A DNA stretch of 64,000 bases from Prochlorococcus sp. AG-363-C20 (lineage in GTDB: Bacteria > Cyanobacteriota > Cyanobacteriia > PCC-6307 > Cyanobiaceae): assembly GCA_003280295.1 (NCBI GenBank), contig QCFI01000006.1:1-64000 (forward strand). Direction: 5' to 3'. Below the pieces are notes generated by a model that was not told the DNA's origin, made no database searches, and worked only from the letters and a program-made list of their open reading frames with translations. Below, piece by piece: positions 18,184-27,346 of the stretch. The position numbers were made by a program, and so were the translations under genes. Position 1 is the stretch's first letter; every line of letters starts with the position of its first letter.

Positions 18184-19647
18184 ATGTTTGATGAGCTTTC
18201 AGCACGCTTTGAAGATGCAGTTAAAGGCCTTAGAGGTGAAAGTCGAATTGGCGAAAACAATGTAGATGAAGCTCTTAAGCAAGTCCGTCGCGCCTTATTA
18301 GATGCTGATGTTAGTTTGCCTGTAGTTAAAGAGTTTGTTGAAGAAGTCAGGCAGAAAGCCATTGGTTCAGAAGTTGTTAGAGGCATAAATCCTGGACAGA
18401 AATTCATACAAGTTGTTCATGAACAACTTGTTGAAGTGATGGGAGGAGCTAATGCTCCTTTATCCAGTGTTGAGAATGCGCCCATAGTTGTCCTAATGGC
18501 AGGTTTACAGGGAGCTGGAAAAACAACTGCCACAGCAAAACTTGGATTGCACCTAAAGGAACAGGGCCGGAGTGTCTTGATGGTTGCTGCTGATGTTTAT
18601 AGACCAGCAGCAATTGAGCAATTGCATACTCTTGGCTCTCAAATTGAAGTGGAGGTTTTTAGTCTTGGGTCTGACCTCAAACCTGAACAGATTGCTGCTG
18701 CAGGTCTTGCTAAGGCTCAAAAAGAAGGAATAGACGCTGTTTTAGTAGATACCGCTGGCAGGCTTCAGATTGATACTGAAATGATGGATGAGATGGTTCG
18801 AATTCGTTCGGCAGTCGAACCAAATGAGGTGCTTCTTGTTGTTGATTCAATGATTGGTCAAGAAGCGGCTGATCTCACGAGAGCATTTCATGAAAAGGTT
18901 GGTATTACGGGAGCAGTGTTAACCAAGCTTGATGGAGATTCAAGAGGTGGTGCTGCTCTTTCGATCAGAAAAGTTAGTGGAAAGCCCATCAAATTTATAG
19001 GTACTGGAGAGAAGGTTGAAGCATTACAGCCTTTTCATCCAGAGCGAATGGCAAGTCGAATCCTAGGGATGGGAGATGTTTTGACACTTGTTGAGAAAGC
19101 ACAAAAGGAAGTTGAAATTGCTGATGCAGAGTTGATGCAAAGAAAACTTCAAGAGGCGACATTTGATTTTTCTGATTTTTTAAAGCAGATGCGGTTAATT
19201 AAGCGAATGGGTTCTTTAGGTGGGTTGATGAAAATGCTTCCAGGGATGAATAAGTTGGATGATGGAATGCTTAAGAGCGGTGAAGAGCAACTTAAAAAGG
19301 TTGAAGCAATGATTGGCTCAATGACTCCTGTAGAGCGTAAGCAGCCTGAATTATTAGCCGCACAGCCTTCACGACGTCGACGTCTCGCCCTAGGAAGTGG
19401 TCATAGCCCAGCTGAAGTAGACAAGGTATTAGCGGATTTTCAGAAGATGCGTGGCTTGATGAAGCAGATGTCCACTGGAGGTATGCCTGGTATGGGAGGT
19501 ATGCCTGGTATGGGAGGTATGCCTGGTATGGGAGGTATGCCTGGTGGTACTAATCAGCAGCCTCAAGGGCAGAGGGCACGTGCTAATGGAGGGGGTACAC
19601 GCCGTCAGCGACCTCTCAAGAAAAAAAAGGGTTTTGGAGATCTTTGA
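18184..19647 (+). CDS. ffh: Signal recognition particle protein Ffh
   Basis: GTPase that binds signal sequences with the SRP RNA and targets membrane proteins to FtsY. The 487 residues show the N domain, the G domain ([51 protein letters not shown]) and the methionine-rich M domain from about 300. The C-terminus carries a GMPGMG tandem repeat followed by a basic tail ([15 protein letters not shown]). It is followed 80 bases later by rpsP, a common conserved order. Confidence 0.96.
   Translation: MFDELSARFEDAVKGLRGESRIGENNVDEALKQVRRALLDADVSLPVVKEFVEEVRQKAIGSEVVRGINPGQKFIQVVHEQLVEVMGGANAPLSSVENAPIVVLMAGLQGAGKTTATAKLGLHLKEQGRSVLMVAADVYRPAAIEQLHTLGSQIEVEVFSLGSDLKPEQIAAAGLAKAQKEGIDAVLVDTAGRLQIDTEMMDEMVRIRSAVEPNEVLLVVDSMIGQEAADLTRAFHEKVGITGAVLTKLDGDSRGGAALSIRKVSGKPIKFIGTGEKVEALQPFHPERMASRILGMGDVLTLVEKAQKEVEIADAELMQRKLQEATFDFSDFLKQMRLIKRMGSLGGLMKMLPGMNKLDDGMLKSGEEQLKKVEAMIGSMTPVERKQPELLAAQPSRRRRLALGSGHSPAEVDKVLADFQKMRGLMKQMSTGGMPGMGGMPGMGGMPGMGGMPGGTNQQPQGQRARANGGGTRRQRPLKKKKGFGDL
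19480..19545 (+). repeat. 18-bp tandem repeat inside ffh
   Basis: Three perfect copies of ggtatgcctggtatggga and a 12-base partial fourth encode Gly-Met-Pro-Gly-Met-Gly units near the Ffh C-terminus. The copies are identical at the nucleotide level, which points to recent slippage or gene-internal homogenisation. Confidence 0.95.
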
Positions 19648-19727
19648 CCCTTAGCAGGTTAATGTGGGATTGGGTAAGACTTCATTACTTCCCTAAACAA
19701 ACAACTAACTTAAAAAGTCAAGTCAAG

Positions 19728-20084
19728 ATGATTAAGCTCCGCCTAAAGCGGTTCGGTAAGAAGAGAGAAGCAAGTTTCCGCTTGGTTGTTTGCAATAGCA
19801 CCTCTCGCCGAGACGGACGTCCACTTCAAGAATTAGGTTTTTATAACCCTAGGACTAAAGAAACAAGGTTAGATACTGAGGCCTTAAGGTTGCGACTTAG
19901 TCAAGGGGCACAACCAACAGATGCAGTTCGCTCTCTCCTTGAGAAAGGTGGCCTTTTAGAAAAAAGAGTTCGACAAGCTGAAGTTGTGGGTAAAGCAAAG
20001 CAAGAAGAGGCTAGGAAATTAGCAGCAAAAACAGCAAAGCAAAAAGAAGCTAAATCTTCATCAACTGAACTTACAGAAACCTGA
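19728..20084 (+). CDS. rpsP: 30S ribosomal protein S16
   Basis: A 118-residue S16, with the conserved first 80 residues [20 protein letters not shown] and an alanine/lysine-rich C-terminal tail ([19 protein letters not shown]) as in other cyanobacteria. The frame is open from 19644, but ATG 19728 begins the family sequence exactly. It lies between ffh and phoH in a same-strand run. Confidence 0.97.
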   Translation: MIKLRLKRFGKKREASFRLVVCNSTSRRDGRPLQELGFYNPRTKETRLDTEALRLRLSQGAQPTDAVRSLLEKGGLLEKRVRQAEVVGKAKQEEARKLAAKTAKQKEAKSSSTELTET

Positions 20085-20092
20085 AAATACTG

Positions 20093-21067
20093 ATGGCTGA
20101 AGCAACCTCCTCTGGTCGCTTCGTGATTGATCTTCCTGATTCCAATGCAGCTATTGCATTATCTGGATTAGGGCAAAAAACATTGCACCGCTTAGAAGCT
20201 CTAACCGGTGCTTCGTTGGTCATTAGGGGACTTCAACTTGAAATAATTGGTCGTGCGACACAAGTCGAACGAGCAACAGCCTTAGTAGAGCTAATGCGTC
20301 CTTTATGGCAGGAAGGTGAGGCTGTATCTCAAGTGGATTTGCAAGCTGCACTTACTTCTTTGGATACTGGTCGGGGTGCAGCTCATGCTGAGTTGGGTGG
20401 TTTGGTGATTGCGCGAAATCAAAGGGGAAAGCTTTTACGTCCAAGGACGCTTCGTCAAAAGGCTTATGTAGAAGCAATGGAACGACATGACCTGACCTTT
20501 GCTTTAGGACCTGCTGGTACTGGCAAGACTTTTTTGGCCACAGTTCTTGCAGTGCGAATGTTAAGTGAACGAAAGATAGAGAGGCTTGTGCTTACAAGAC
20601 CTGCCATAGAGGCTGGAGAAAGACTTGGTTTCCTGCCTGGAGATTTACAGCAGAAAGTTGATCCCTATTTACGCCCTCTTTACGATGCACTTCATTCGTT
20701 GTTAGGAAATGAGAAAACAACAACCTTGCTTGAAAAGGGTGTTATTGAAGTAGCTCCACTTGCCTATATGCGAGGAAGGACACTCGAAGAAGCATTTGTG
20801 ATACTTGACGAGGCTCAAAACACAACTTCTGCTCAAATGCGAATGGTCTTAACAAGGTTGGGTCAGAGTTCACGAATGGTTGTTACTGGCGACATTACTC
20901 AGGTTGATCTACCACCTGGCCAGCCAAGTGGATTAGTAGAGGCTTCTGAATTGCTGGAAAAGGTAGAAGGAGTTGCAGTCTGCCGCTTGACCTCAGCAGA
21001 TGTTTTGCGGCATCCATTGGTACAACGCGTAGTAGATGCTTATGCGCGTAAAGATAATTATAGATAG
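20093..21067 (+). CDS. phoH: PhoH-family ATPase
   Basis: A 324-residue P-loop ATPase of the PhoH family, of uncertain role, often linked to RNA metabolism or phosphate stress. Seen: an N-terminal KH-like region (residues 1-110), Walker A GPAGTGKTFLATV near 140, VLTRPAIEAGERLGFLPGDL, Walker B FVILDEAQN, and TRLGQSSRMVVTGDITQVDLP. It starts nine bases after rpsP, so it probably shares the ffh-rpsP transcript. Confidence 0.93.
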   Translation: MAEATSSGRFVIDLPDSNAAIALSGLGQKTLHRLEALTGASLVIRGLQLEIIGRATQVERATALVELMRPLWQEGEAVSQVDLQAALTSLDTGRGAAHAELGGLVIARNQRGKLLRPRTLRQKAYVEAMERHDLTFALGPAGTGKTFLATVLAVRMLSERKIERLVLTRPAIEAGERLGFLPGDLQQKVDPYLRPLYDALHSLLGNEKTTTLLEKGVIEVAPLAYMRGRTLEEAFVILDEAQNTTSAQMRMVLTRLGQSSRMVVTGDITQVDLPPGQPSGLVEASELLEKVEGVAVCRLTSADVLRHPLVQRVVDAYARKDNYR

Positions 21068-21144
21068 GGAGATCCGCACTAACAAATTCAACTAATACTT
21101 TGGTTTTACTGTCAAAGTAAATGCATTAAATAATCTGGTTAACT

Positions 21145-21882
21145 ATGCCAGCAAGTAGTAATTTCCAGCAGGCCATTCGGGAGGCACAATCAAGTGCTCT
21201 TATAGGCCCCAATGTAGTAAATAAGGCTCTCCCATATGTTGGGGGAGGAATGCTCCTTACAGCAGGAGGGGTGATTGGAGGTTTGTCACTTCAAATTACC
21301 AATCCTGGCCTTTTCCAACCTCTTTTTATAGCAGCGTTTATTGGTGAACTGATTTTGTTTTTTATGGCCTCTAGTGCGGCCAATAATGCTAACAACAGCA
21401 AAGCATTGCCTTTGCTGACTGCTTTTAGCCTTCTTACTGGATTCACACTTAGTGGCATTGTCGGTATTGCAATTGCAACAGCAGGCATGGGTTCTATAGG
21501 GACTGCTGTTTTTGCAACAGGCATTACTTTTGTAATTGCATCAGTGGTTGGTAGTCGCATGAGCGACAGTGTGGGACAAGCTTTAAGTGGCGTGGTTGGT
21601 TTAGGTCTGATGGGTCTGATCATCGCCATGGTTGTTCAAATTATTGGTGGCCTTTTCGTTCCGGGAATGTTTGGAGGGAGTGGTTTCGAACTAATGATTG
21701 CAGGTTTTGGAACAGTCCTTTTTGTGGGAATGTCCTTTGTTGATTTTTATGTGATGCCTCGAAGGTATAACGACGAACAGTATTTAGCTGGAGCATTGGG
21801 CATGTATTTGACCTATATAAACCTATTTGTTTTTATATTGCGTTTGATTATTGCCCTTCAGGGTGGAGGACGAAGAGATTGA
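21145..21882 (+). CDS. Bax inhibitor-1/YccA-type integral membrane protein
   Basis: A 245-residue protein with seven predicted hydrophobic segments and the family C-terminus (VGMSFVDFYVMPRR, AGALGMYLTYINLFVFILRLI). E. coli YccA modulates FtsH proteolysis and other members are calcium-leak channels; which applies here is unknown. ftsH is in this window (37 kb) but not adjacent. A clear terminator follows at 21922. Confidence 0.85.
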   Translation: MPASSNFQQAIREAQSSALIGPNVVNKALPYVGGGMLLTAGGVIGGLSLQITNPGLFQPLFIAAFIGELILFFMASSAANNANNSKALPLLTAFSLLTGFTLSGIVGIAIATAGMGSIGTAVFATGITFVIASVVGSRMSDSVGQALSGVVGLGLMGLIIAMVVQIIGGLFVPGMFGGSGFELMIAGFGTVLFVGMSFVDFYVMPRRYNDEQYLAGALGMYLTYINLFVFILRLIIALQGGGRRD

Positions 21883-21921
21883 TTATTTATTTGTTAACTG
21901 CTTTTTAAAAAGAGTTTTAGC

Positions 21922-21956
21922 CAAAGGGTCGAGAAATTGGCCCTTTGATTTAATTT
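21922..21956 (+). terminator. Rho-independent terminator, possibly bidirectional
   Basis: CAAAGGGTC pairs with GGCCCTTTG (one G-U) around an eight-base loop, followed by atttaatttt. It lies between the convergent Bax-like gene and the 175-residue hypothetical gene, so it may serve both. Confidence 0.75.
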
Positions 21957-22477
21957 TCGGCTACAGCATGAATACTTGAAATAATTTCTCTTTTTTGTTC
22001 ATCGTCATACCCCCATCGTTCAAGGAAGGCGACATCATCACCCTCGCCTTTAGTTCCAGCAAGAAGTTTTTCCAGCCGCCTTTTCACTTTGTTTGGTTCT
22101 AGTAAGCGTAAAAGATCTAAGCATCTTGCAGTGACGCGTTTAGAACGTGCCTGTTGGTTTATATCTTCTTGACGTTGATGATGAAGCGACATAGCTGTAC
22201 TCATTGCCAAGTTTCTTACAGTTAGGTCAATAACGCTTTCGCCAGCTTCTCTTAGCTTTAGGACAATAGGTTCCGGAAGGCGATCCATTAGTGGACAATC
22301 ACTTGCAAGACTTATTACAAAGAAACCCCTTGCTCCGTTTCTACTGGCTAAAAGTTCAGAAATTCTATCTGCAAGAACTTCATCGCTAAGTTCTGCTTTT
22401 TCCCAAGCCTCACACCAAAGCATTGATGCATTTATTGCTTGTTCAAAAGTTGGTTCTTTTATGTTCATGGCTTTCAT
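21950..22477 (-). CDS. Conserved cyanobacterial protein of unknown function
   Basis: A soluble 175-residue protein starting MKAMNIKEPTFEQAINAS. It is helix-rich and has a region FFVISLASDCPLMDRLPEPI followed by a basic helix (HHQRQEDINQQARSKRVTARCLDLLRLL split by short turns). I recognise it only as a type found across marine picocyanobacteria; no enzyme motif is seen. It is divergent from era (46 bases apart), and its stop overlaps the right flank of the shared terminator. Confidence 0.75.
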   Translation of the reverse strand: MKAMNIKEPTFEQAINASMLWCEAWEKAELSDEVLADRISELLASRNGARGFFVISLASDCPLMDRLPEPIVLKLREAGESVIDLTVRNLAMSTAMSLHHQRQEDINQQARSKRVTARCLDLLRLLEPNKVKRRLEKLLAGTKGEGDDVAFLERWGYDDEQKREIISSIHAVAEN

Positions 22478-22523
22478 GCATTTTTAGCGTCAGGCTATGA
22501 GTAGACAACAATCCTTTTAGGCG

Positions 22524-23468
22524 ATGCCTTTGCTAGAGCCCACACCAAGGGACTATCGGTCAGGATTTGTAGCTTTAATTGGAAGGCCCAATGTTGGGAA
22601 GTCAACATTGATTAATCAACTTGTCGGCGAGAAAGTTGCAATTACTTCACCAGTTGCACAAACAACTCGTAATCGCTTGAGAGCAATTCTGACTACTCCT
22701 AGTGCACAGTTAGTAATGGTTGATACTCCTGGGATTCATAAGCCAAAGCATTTATTAGGGAAAAGACTTGTGCAGAGCGCTAAGTCAACGATAGGGGAAG
22801 TGGATGTTGTGTTGCTTTTGTTAGAAGCTTGTTATTTGCCCGGGAGAGGAGATTCTTTCATCGTCAAATTGCTTAGGCAGCAAAAGATACCTGTTTTGGT
22901 TGTTTTGAATAAATCCGATTTAGTAAGAGAAGAGGATTATTTGCAAAAAGAAAGTGCTTATAGAGAATTAATTTCAGATGATAAGTGGCCTATTTATCGT
23001 TGTAGTGCTGCCAATGGAGAAGGATGTAGTGTATTGATTGAAGACTTAGTAGATTATTTGCCAGTAGGTCCTAAGCTTTTCCCTGCTGATATGGTTTCTG
23101 ATCAGCCTGAAAGAGTTATTCTCGCTGAGTTAATTCGAGAGCAAGTATTGATTCAAACAAGAGAGGAGATTCCACATAGTGTCGCGGTAACAATAGATCG
23201 ATTGGAGGAGATAACTTCAGATTCCAGCAGAAAAGTGAAAAAAAATTGTACAGCTATTTTAGCCACGGTACTTGTTGAGCGAAAAAGTCAAAAAGGAATA
23301 TTGATTGGTAAAGGTGGCTCGATGTTGAGAACCATTGGTCAAGGTGCAAGACTACAGATGCAAAATTTAATTGATGGTCCTATTTATTTAGAATTATTTG
23401 TTAAAGTAGTTCCTGATTGGCGATGTAAACCTGCTCGTTTGTCTGAATTGGGATATGAGGTTTATTAA
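22524..23468 (+). CDS. era: GTPase Era
   Basis: Binds the 3' end of 16S rRNA and assists 30S maturation. Of its 314 residues, the GTPase motifs are GRPNVGKS (about 20-27), VDTPG and NKSD. The KH domain at the C-terminus has GKGG (ILIGKGGSMLRTIGQGAR). Length is normal. The TAA stop is followed immediately by the GTG of trmD, so the genes are translationally coupled. Confidence 0.96.
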   Translation: MPLLEPTPRDYRSGFVALIGRPNVGKSTLINQLVGEKVAITSPVAQTTRNRLRAILTTPSAQLVMVDTPGIHKPKHLLGKRLVQSAKSTIGEVDVVLLLLEACYLPGRGDSFIVKLLRQQKIPVLVVLNKSDLVREEDYLQKESAYRELISDDKWPIYRCSAANGEGCSVLIEDLVDYLPVGPKLFPADMVSDQPERVILAELIREQVLIQTREEIPHSVAVTIDRLEEITSDSSRKVKKNCTAILATVLVERKSQKGILIGKGGSMLRTIGQGARLQMQNLIDGPIYLELFVKVVPDWRCKPARLSELGYEVY

Positions 23469-24692
23469 GTGGCTCCTTACCGCTTTGATGTTATAAGTTT
23501 AGCTCCAAACTCTTTTGATAAGTTAGAGGATTTGGGAGTTATTGGGAGGGCATTTTTATCAAAAATATCTGTGTTGAAAATTCATAATCCCCGTGACTTC
23601 ACAACTGATCGTTATCGAAAAGTTGATGATGAGCCATATGGTGGTGGTGTAGGAATGGTTCTTAAGCCAGAGCCAATATTTGCGGCGTTTGAATCAATTC
23701 CTGTTTGCGGCAGAAGAAGGGTTTTGTTGATGACTCCTCAGGGGAAGCCGCTAGAACAAGATGATCTGCAACGTTGGTCAAAAGAGCAAGATCAGTTGAT
23801 ACTTCTTTGTGGGCATTATGAAGGGTTTGATGAAAGGATTAGAACAATTGCAGATGAAGAAGTCTCTATAGGAGATTTTGTACTTGCTGGAGGGGAGTTG
23901 CCTGCCATGGTTGTTATTAATGGTGTGGTTCGTTTGCTTCCAGGAACAGTTGGAACTGAGGAGTCGTTATTGGAAGAGAGTCATAATGATTTACTCCTTG
24001 AGCATCCTCAATACACAAGGCCAGCAGATTTTCATGGTATGAAAGTACCAACTGTTTTGAGGAGTGGCAATCATGCTGCTATTTCAATTTGGAGAGAGGA
24101 ACAGCGTCAACTCAGAACAAAACAACGTCGGCCAGACCTTTACGCGAGATGGCTTTTTAAGCAACAATCATCACAGTCGAAAATAGATGGACTTTTTGCT
24201 AAATCTATGAATATACGTATTGGCAACGGTTATGACATTCATCGATTAGTCACTGGGAGGGCATTAATTCTTGGAGGTGCAATGATTCCTCATCCAGAGG
24301 GTTTAGGTTTAGAAGGCCATAGCGATGCAGATGTTCTGGCACATGCCATTGCCGACTCGTTGCTTGGAGCGCTTGCGTTAGGAGATATTGGTAAGTATTT
24401 CCCTCCAGAGGATCCTCAATGGAAAGGTTCTGATAGTTTGTTTTTACTTGAAAAAGTTGTAACTCTTGTGAGAGATAATGGGTGGAGAGTTGTTAATGTT
24501 GACGCAGTGATTATTGCAGAACGACCTAAGCTAAAGCCTTATATAGAACAAATGAGAAACAATTTAGCTAAGAGATTAGGAGTGGAATTGCAATCAGTAG
24601 GTGTTAAGGCAACGACTAATGAGAAGATGGGACCTGAAGGTCGTGAAGAAGGTATTAGTAGCTATGCAGTTGCTTTATTAGAAAGATTATGA
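23469..24692 (+). CDS. trmD-ispF: TrmD-IspF fusion: tRNA m1G37 methyltransferase and MECDP synthase
   Basis: One uninterrupted frame of 407 codons encodes two complete enzymes. Residues 1-240 are TrmD, which methylates G37 of tRNA ([55 protein letters not shown]). Residues 247-407 are IspF, 2-C-methyl-D-erythritol 2,4-cyclodiphosphate synthase of the MEP pathway ([39 protein letters not shown]), with its zinc ligands Asp and His present. The linker ([13 protein letters not shown]) is short and has no stop codon. The IspF start methionine is kept at 24207, so separate internal initiation remains possible, but no strong ribosome-binding site precedes it. The start is GTG, abutting era. Confidence 0.9.
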   Translation: MAPYRFDVISLAPNSFDKLEDLGVIGRAFLSKISVLKIHNPRDFTTDRYRKVDDEPYGGGVGMVLKPEPIFAAFESIPVCGRRRVLLMTPQGKPLEQDDLQRWSKEQDQLILLCGHYEGFDERIRTIADEEVSIGDFVLAGGELPAMVVINGVVRLLPGTVGTEESLLEESHNDLLLEHPQYTRPADFHGMKVPTVLRSGNHAAISIWREEQRQLRTKQRRPDLYARWLFKQQSSQSKIDGLFAKSMNIRIGNGYDIHRLVTGRALILGGAMIPHPEGLGLEGHSDADVLAHAIADSLLGALALGDIGKYFPPEDPQWKGSDSLFLLEKVVTLVRDNGWRVVNVDAVIIAERPKLKPYIEQMRNNLAKRLGVELQSVGVKATTNEKMGPEGREEGISSYAVALLERL

Positions 24693-25144
24693 AAATGTTT
24701 TTGATTAGAAGTGGTTCAAGATTGGTTGTTAAATTTTTGGTTTTATTACTTGGAGTTTTGATGCTAAATACTATTAATGTGCAAGAGGCTTATTCTACAA
24801 TGACAACTATCTCTAGTGAATCTGACCAAATAGTTATTGAATATTTACGATTACATGTTGATGATCATAATAAACAAGCTTGGTTGGATGCAGAAAGAGG
24901 AAGTTGGGAGCCATGGTTAGCCCAAAAGAGAGGTTTTCTAGGGAGAAAACTCTTTTGGGATCCTCTAAGAGAGGAAGCGACTGTAATGATTACTTGGGCT
25001 AGTTATTCTCAGTGGAAATCTATTCCACAGGGAGAAATAGATGCTGTGCAAGAACGTTTTGAAAAGTTAGCTCTTAAGGCTACTGGTATGGATTCTGGTA
25101 ATCCTTTCCCTCTTATCTTTGAAGGTGAATTGTTACCCCAGTGA
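24689..25144 (+). CDS. TIGR03792-like protein with possible ABM fold
   Basis: A 151-residue protein with an N-terminal hydrophobic signal or anchor ([17 protein letters not shown]), then a domain resembling the uncharacterised cyanobacterial TIGR03792 family, expected to adopt a dimeric ferredoxin-like (antibiotic-monooxygenase) fold: [53 protein letters not shown]. It overlaps trmD-ispF by four bases (ATGA) and larB by four bases. No function is assigned. Confidence 0.72.
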   Translation: MKMFLIRSGSRLVVKFLVLLLGVLMLNTINVQEAYSTMTTISSESDQIVIEYLRLHVDDHNKQAWLDAERGSWEPWLAQKRGFLGRKLFWDPLREEATVMITWASYSQWKSIPQGEIDAVQERFEKLALKATGMDSGNPFPLIFEGELLPQ

Positions 25145-25794
25145 ATGATCTTCATGCAAGGTTGGACCTTCAAAGAAGGGAACGACTCGGTATGGTCGAG
25201 GCAGTTTGGGGTGAACATAAAACGACTGAACAAATTGTTGAAGTTTTGAAGAAACTTGAAGTGGCTGGAGAATTGGCATTGGTTACGAGAGTTGCTCCAG
25301 AAAAGGCTGAAGAATTAAAGAGCTCTTTTGAAATGGCTGAATTTCATTCGCAAGCTCGTTGCATAACAGTTGGAAAACCTGCAGAGCTAAAACCTTCTCT
25401 TGGAGAGGTTGTGGTACTTACTGGTGGAATGAGTGATCTGGTTGTAGCTTCCGAAGCTGAACTAGCTTTGCGGTGGCATGGAGTTAAGGTTGAGCTTCTG
25501 CTGGATGTTGGTGTAGCTGGTTTGCATCGCCTTTTGCATAAGTTGGAGAGATTAAAAAGAACTAAGGTTTTGATTGCTTGTGCGGGTATGGAGGGAGCTT
25601 TGCCCACTGTGCTGGCTGGCTTGGTTCCTCAGCCTGTTATTGGAGTACCAGTTTCTGTTGGATATGGAGTCAGTGCACTTGGAAGAACTGCTCTTGAAGG
25701 AATGCTTGCAAGTTGTGCTCCAGGGCTAGTAGTTGTGAATATTGATAACGGTTATGGTGCAGCAATGGCTGCTTTGAGAATCCTTAAAGCTTAA
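25141..25794 (+). CDS. larB: Nickel-pincer cofactor biosynthesis protein LarB
   Basis: LarB carboxylates and hydrolyses nicotinate adenine dinucleotide, the first step to the nickel-pincer nucleotide of lactate racemase-type enzymes. The 217 residues contain the PurE-like core VVVLTGGMSDLVVASEAEL, LLDVGVAGLHRLL, IACAGMEGALPTVLAGL and IGVPVSVGYG, ending NIDNGYGAAMAALRI. The start is GTG 25141 in a four-base overlap with the previous stop. larC, larE and larA are not in the window, so a complete pathway is not shown; a PurE-like carboxylase with another substrate is the alternative. Confidence 0.85.
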   Translation: MNDLHARLDLQRRERLGMVEAVWGEHKTTEQIVEVLKKLEVAGELALVTRVAPEKAEELKSSFEMAEFHSQARCITVGKPAELKPSLGEVVVLTGGMSDLVVASEAELALRWHGVKVELLLDVGVAGLHRLLHKLERLKRTKVLIACAGMEGALPTVLAGLVPQPVIGVPVSVGYGVSALGRTALEGMLASCAPGLVVVNIDNGYGAAMAALRILKA

Positions 25795-25821
25795 AACTTC
25801 TTCTAAAGGATTTATTCATAG

Positions 25822-25989
25822 CTAGGAATGAGGACTGTTAGGAAGAAGCTTTGAATTTTTATGGGCCTCCAAATCAAGAAGCTGTTCTACCCAAAGACTC
25901 ATTGAACGAGGCAATCGTCCTTCTTCATACCTAAGGATTGCTTCAAAAAGTACTGGACTATTTATCCAATGTAGTTTTCTTTCTCTCAT
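25822..25989 (-). CDS. Small protein of unknown function (55 residues)
   Basis: A short reverse-strand gene with an intact ATG-to-TAG frame. The protein begins MRERKLHWINSPVLFEAILR and continues with a motif YEEGRLPRSMSLWVEQLLDLEAHK split over residues 21-44. The composition (amphipathic helices, balanced charge, aromatic residues) looks protein-like rather than random. No Shine-Dalgarno sequence is evident. It is convergent with larB and is followed upstream by a second gene of equal length on the same strand. Function is unknown. Confidence 0.6.
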   Translation of the reverse strand: MRERKLHWINSPVLFEAILRYEEGRLPRSMSLWVEQLLDLEAHKNSKLLPNSPHS

Positions 25990-26055
25990 TCAATTCAGAT
26001 GATTGAACTGAAGGTGAGTTATCTATGCCCTTGATGCAAGAGCTAAACCCAATAT

Positions 26056-26223
26056 TTATTCCTGTTCGTTGCACTTTGAACTAAGTCTTGACAATTCATC
26101 ACTATGATTTGTTGCTTCTACATCAAGCAAACGCCTGACCAATTCTGATAGGTCGCGCTGGGCTAACTCCCCATTGTTTTCCCATTTCATTGCTCGTGGA
26201 CCTTGGCTGGATGAGGCAGACAC
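26056..26223 (-). CDS. Small protein of unknown function (55 residues)
   Basis: A reverse-strand frame from GTG 26223 to TAA 26056; an in-frame ATG lies at 26190. The protein starts VSASSSQGPRAMKWENNGEL, followed by AQRDLSELVRRLLDVEATNH and an acidic tail. It looks like a real helical protein and lies 66 bases upstream of the 25822-25989 gene on the same strand. No family is recognised. The 5' flank to DUF1517 is about 120 bases and includes a G-run. Confidence 0.5.
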   Translation of the reverse strand: MSASSSQGPRAMKWENNGELAQRDLSELVRRLLDVEATNHSDELSRLSSKCNEQE

Positions 26224-26344
26224 TGCTGTATATCAATTAATGCATTCGAATGTAATTGTGTTGAAGCCCTGATTTGGTTCTTATTGCACATTTTTGGCGA
26301 AAGAAATTGTGAAGAATTTCTTTTTTGCCCTAATTGGGGGGGGA

Positions 26345-27346
26345 TTAAATGTGCTTTAAGTTTGGATAAGCTGTTAGGAGGTCCTCAGCGCTAAGTACAT
26401 CTCCTTTTCCTTCTGGTTGCCAAATCACTTCCAGGGCAATTAGTTCCGTTGAAGAAATAGAGCCAAGAATTCTAAGGCTATCTCTTAGTTGTTCGCCTGA
26501 AATTGATTCATTTAGGTTTATTCGGCTTCTTGAGGCGACTAATAACGTTACAGCGATGTATTCATTGGTGGCATCAGCCTCCCCAGGGCTGATGCCAGAG
26601 TTTTTTTCTGATAGGAGCTTTCCTGAAAAGTTGGAGGTCACCTCTGCAGTTAATTTGCTTCGTTCAGTCAATGAAAGTCTATTGAATGTTGATTCTGCTG
26701 AGCTAAAGGGCACTTGGCCTTTTTCTAAATTTGCATAAACCCAGAGATTTGGCTGCCTCAGGAGCGACAAAGTTGTTTCCTGCAAAACTTTTTGTAATCC
26801 ACTTGATGTATCTGTATTCGCAGAAGCTGCTAATTCTCTAAGGTCTGCCTGGAGTCCTTTTGCATTTGCCAAAAGGCCTATTTGAAGTTGGATCATTGTC
26901 ACGGGGCCTGGGAGACGTTCACTAAGCCCCCTTGCGCCTTCTATTGTTTGTGAATTGTTTCCTCTAAAAGAATTAACTATTACACCTGCGATTGACATAA
27001 GGATTAAAAAACCAAATAGTCCCCCTCCTCCAAATCCAAAAATGGGGAGAATAAACGGGAAGCCCATGCCCCCTCCTCTATAACCACTTCTATATCCCCC
27101 TCCATACCCACTTCCTCCATAACCACCTCCTCTGGGAATTGAAGGTGCACGGAAATTGCCTCCTCCTATCCTTCCGCCACTAGCTGCAAAACTTGGTTTT
27201 GGCTGTCCAAGAAATAGCACTGCTATGAAGGCTGTGAGAATCAAGGACACTATCCAGCGCCTAGCAGGGGTATTTGTCTTGTGATACGAGAGTTTGGCCA
27301 ATAGAAGATTGGCGATTGACTTGACTTTAGGAACCCCCTCCAACAA
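26345..27346 (-). CDS. DUF1517-family membrane protein
   Basis: A 333-residue protein found in cyanobacteria and plastids. An N-terminal signal or membrane helix (WIVSLILTAFIAVLFLGQPKPSFAA) is followed by a glycine/tyrosine-rich stretch (GGGYGGSGYGGGYRSGYRGG), a second hydrophobic segment (GGGLFGFLILMSIAGVIVNSF) and a soluble C-terminal domain starting MIQLQIGLLANAKGLQ. It opens with TTG 27346 overlapping the 3' end of thiS; the start could lie further in. Role unknown. Confidence 0.8.
   Translation of the reverse strand: MLEGVPKVKSIANLLLAKLSYHKTNTPARRWIVSLILTAFIAVLFLGQPKPSFAASGGRIGGGNFRAPSIPRGGGYGGSGYGGGYRSGYRGGGMGFPFILPIFGFGGGGLFGFLILMSIAGVIVNSFRGNNSQTIEGARGLSERLPGPVTMIQLQIGLLANAKGLQADLRELAASANTDTSSGLQKVLQETTLSLLRQPNLWVYANLEKGQVPFSSAESTFNRLSLTERSKLTAEVTSNFSGKLLSEKNSGISPGEADATNEYIAVTLLVASRSRINLNESISGEQLRDSLRILGSISSTELIALEVIWQPEGKGDVLSAEDLLTAYPNLKHI

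Noticed and set aside
25930-25960. Frameshift in the 55-residue gene
   Set aside because: A first reading counted four T residues in the reverse-strand run and gave a broken frame. Recounting the plus strand (cttcaaaaag, five A) gives an intact frame.
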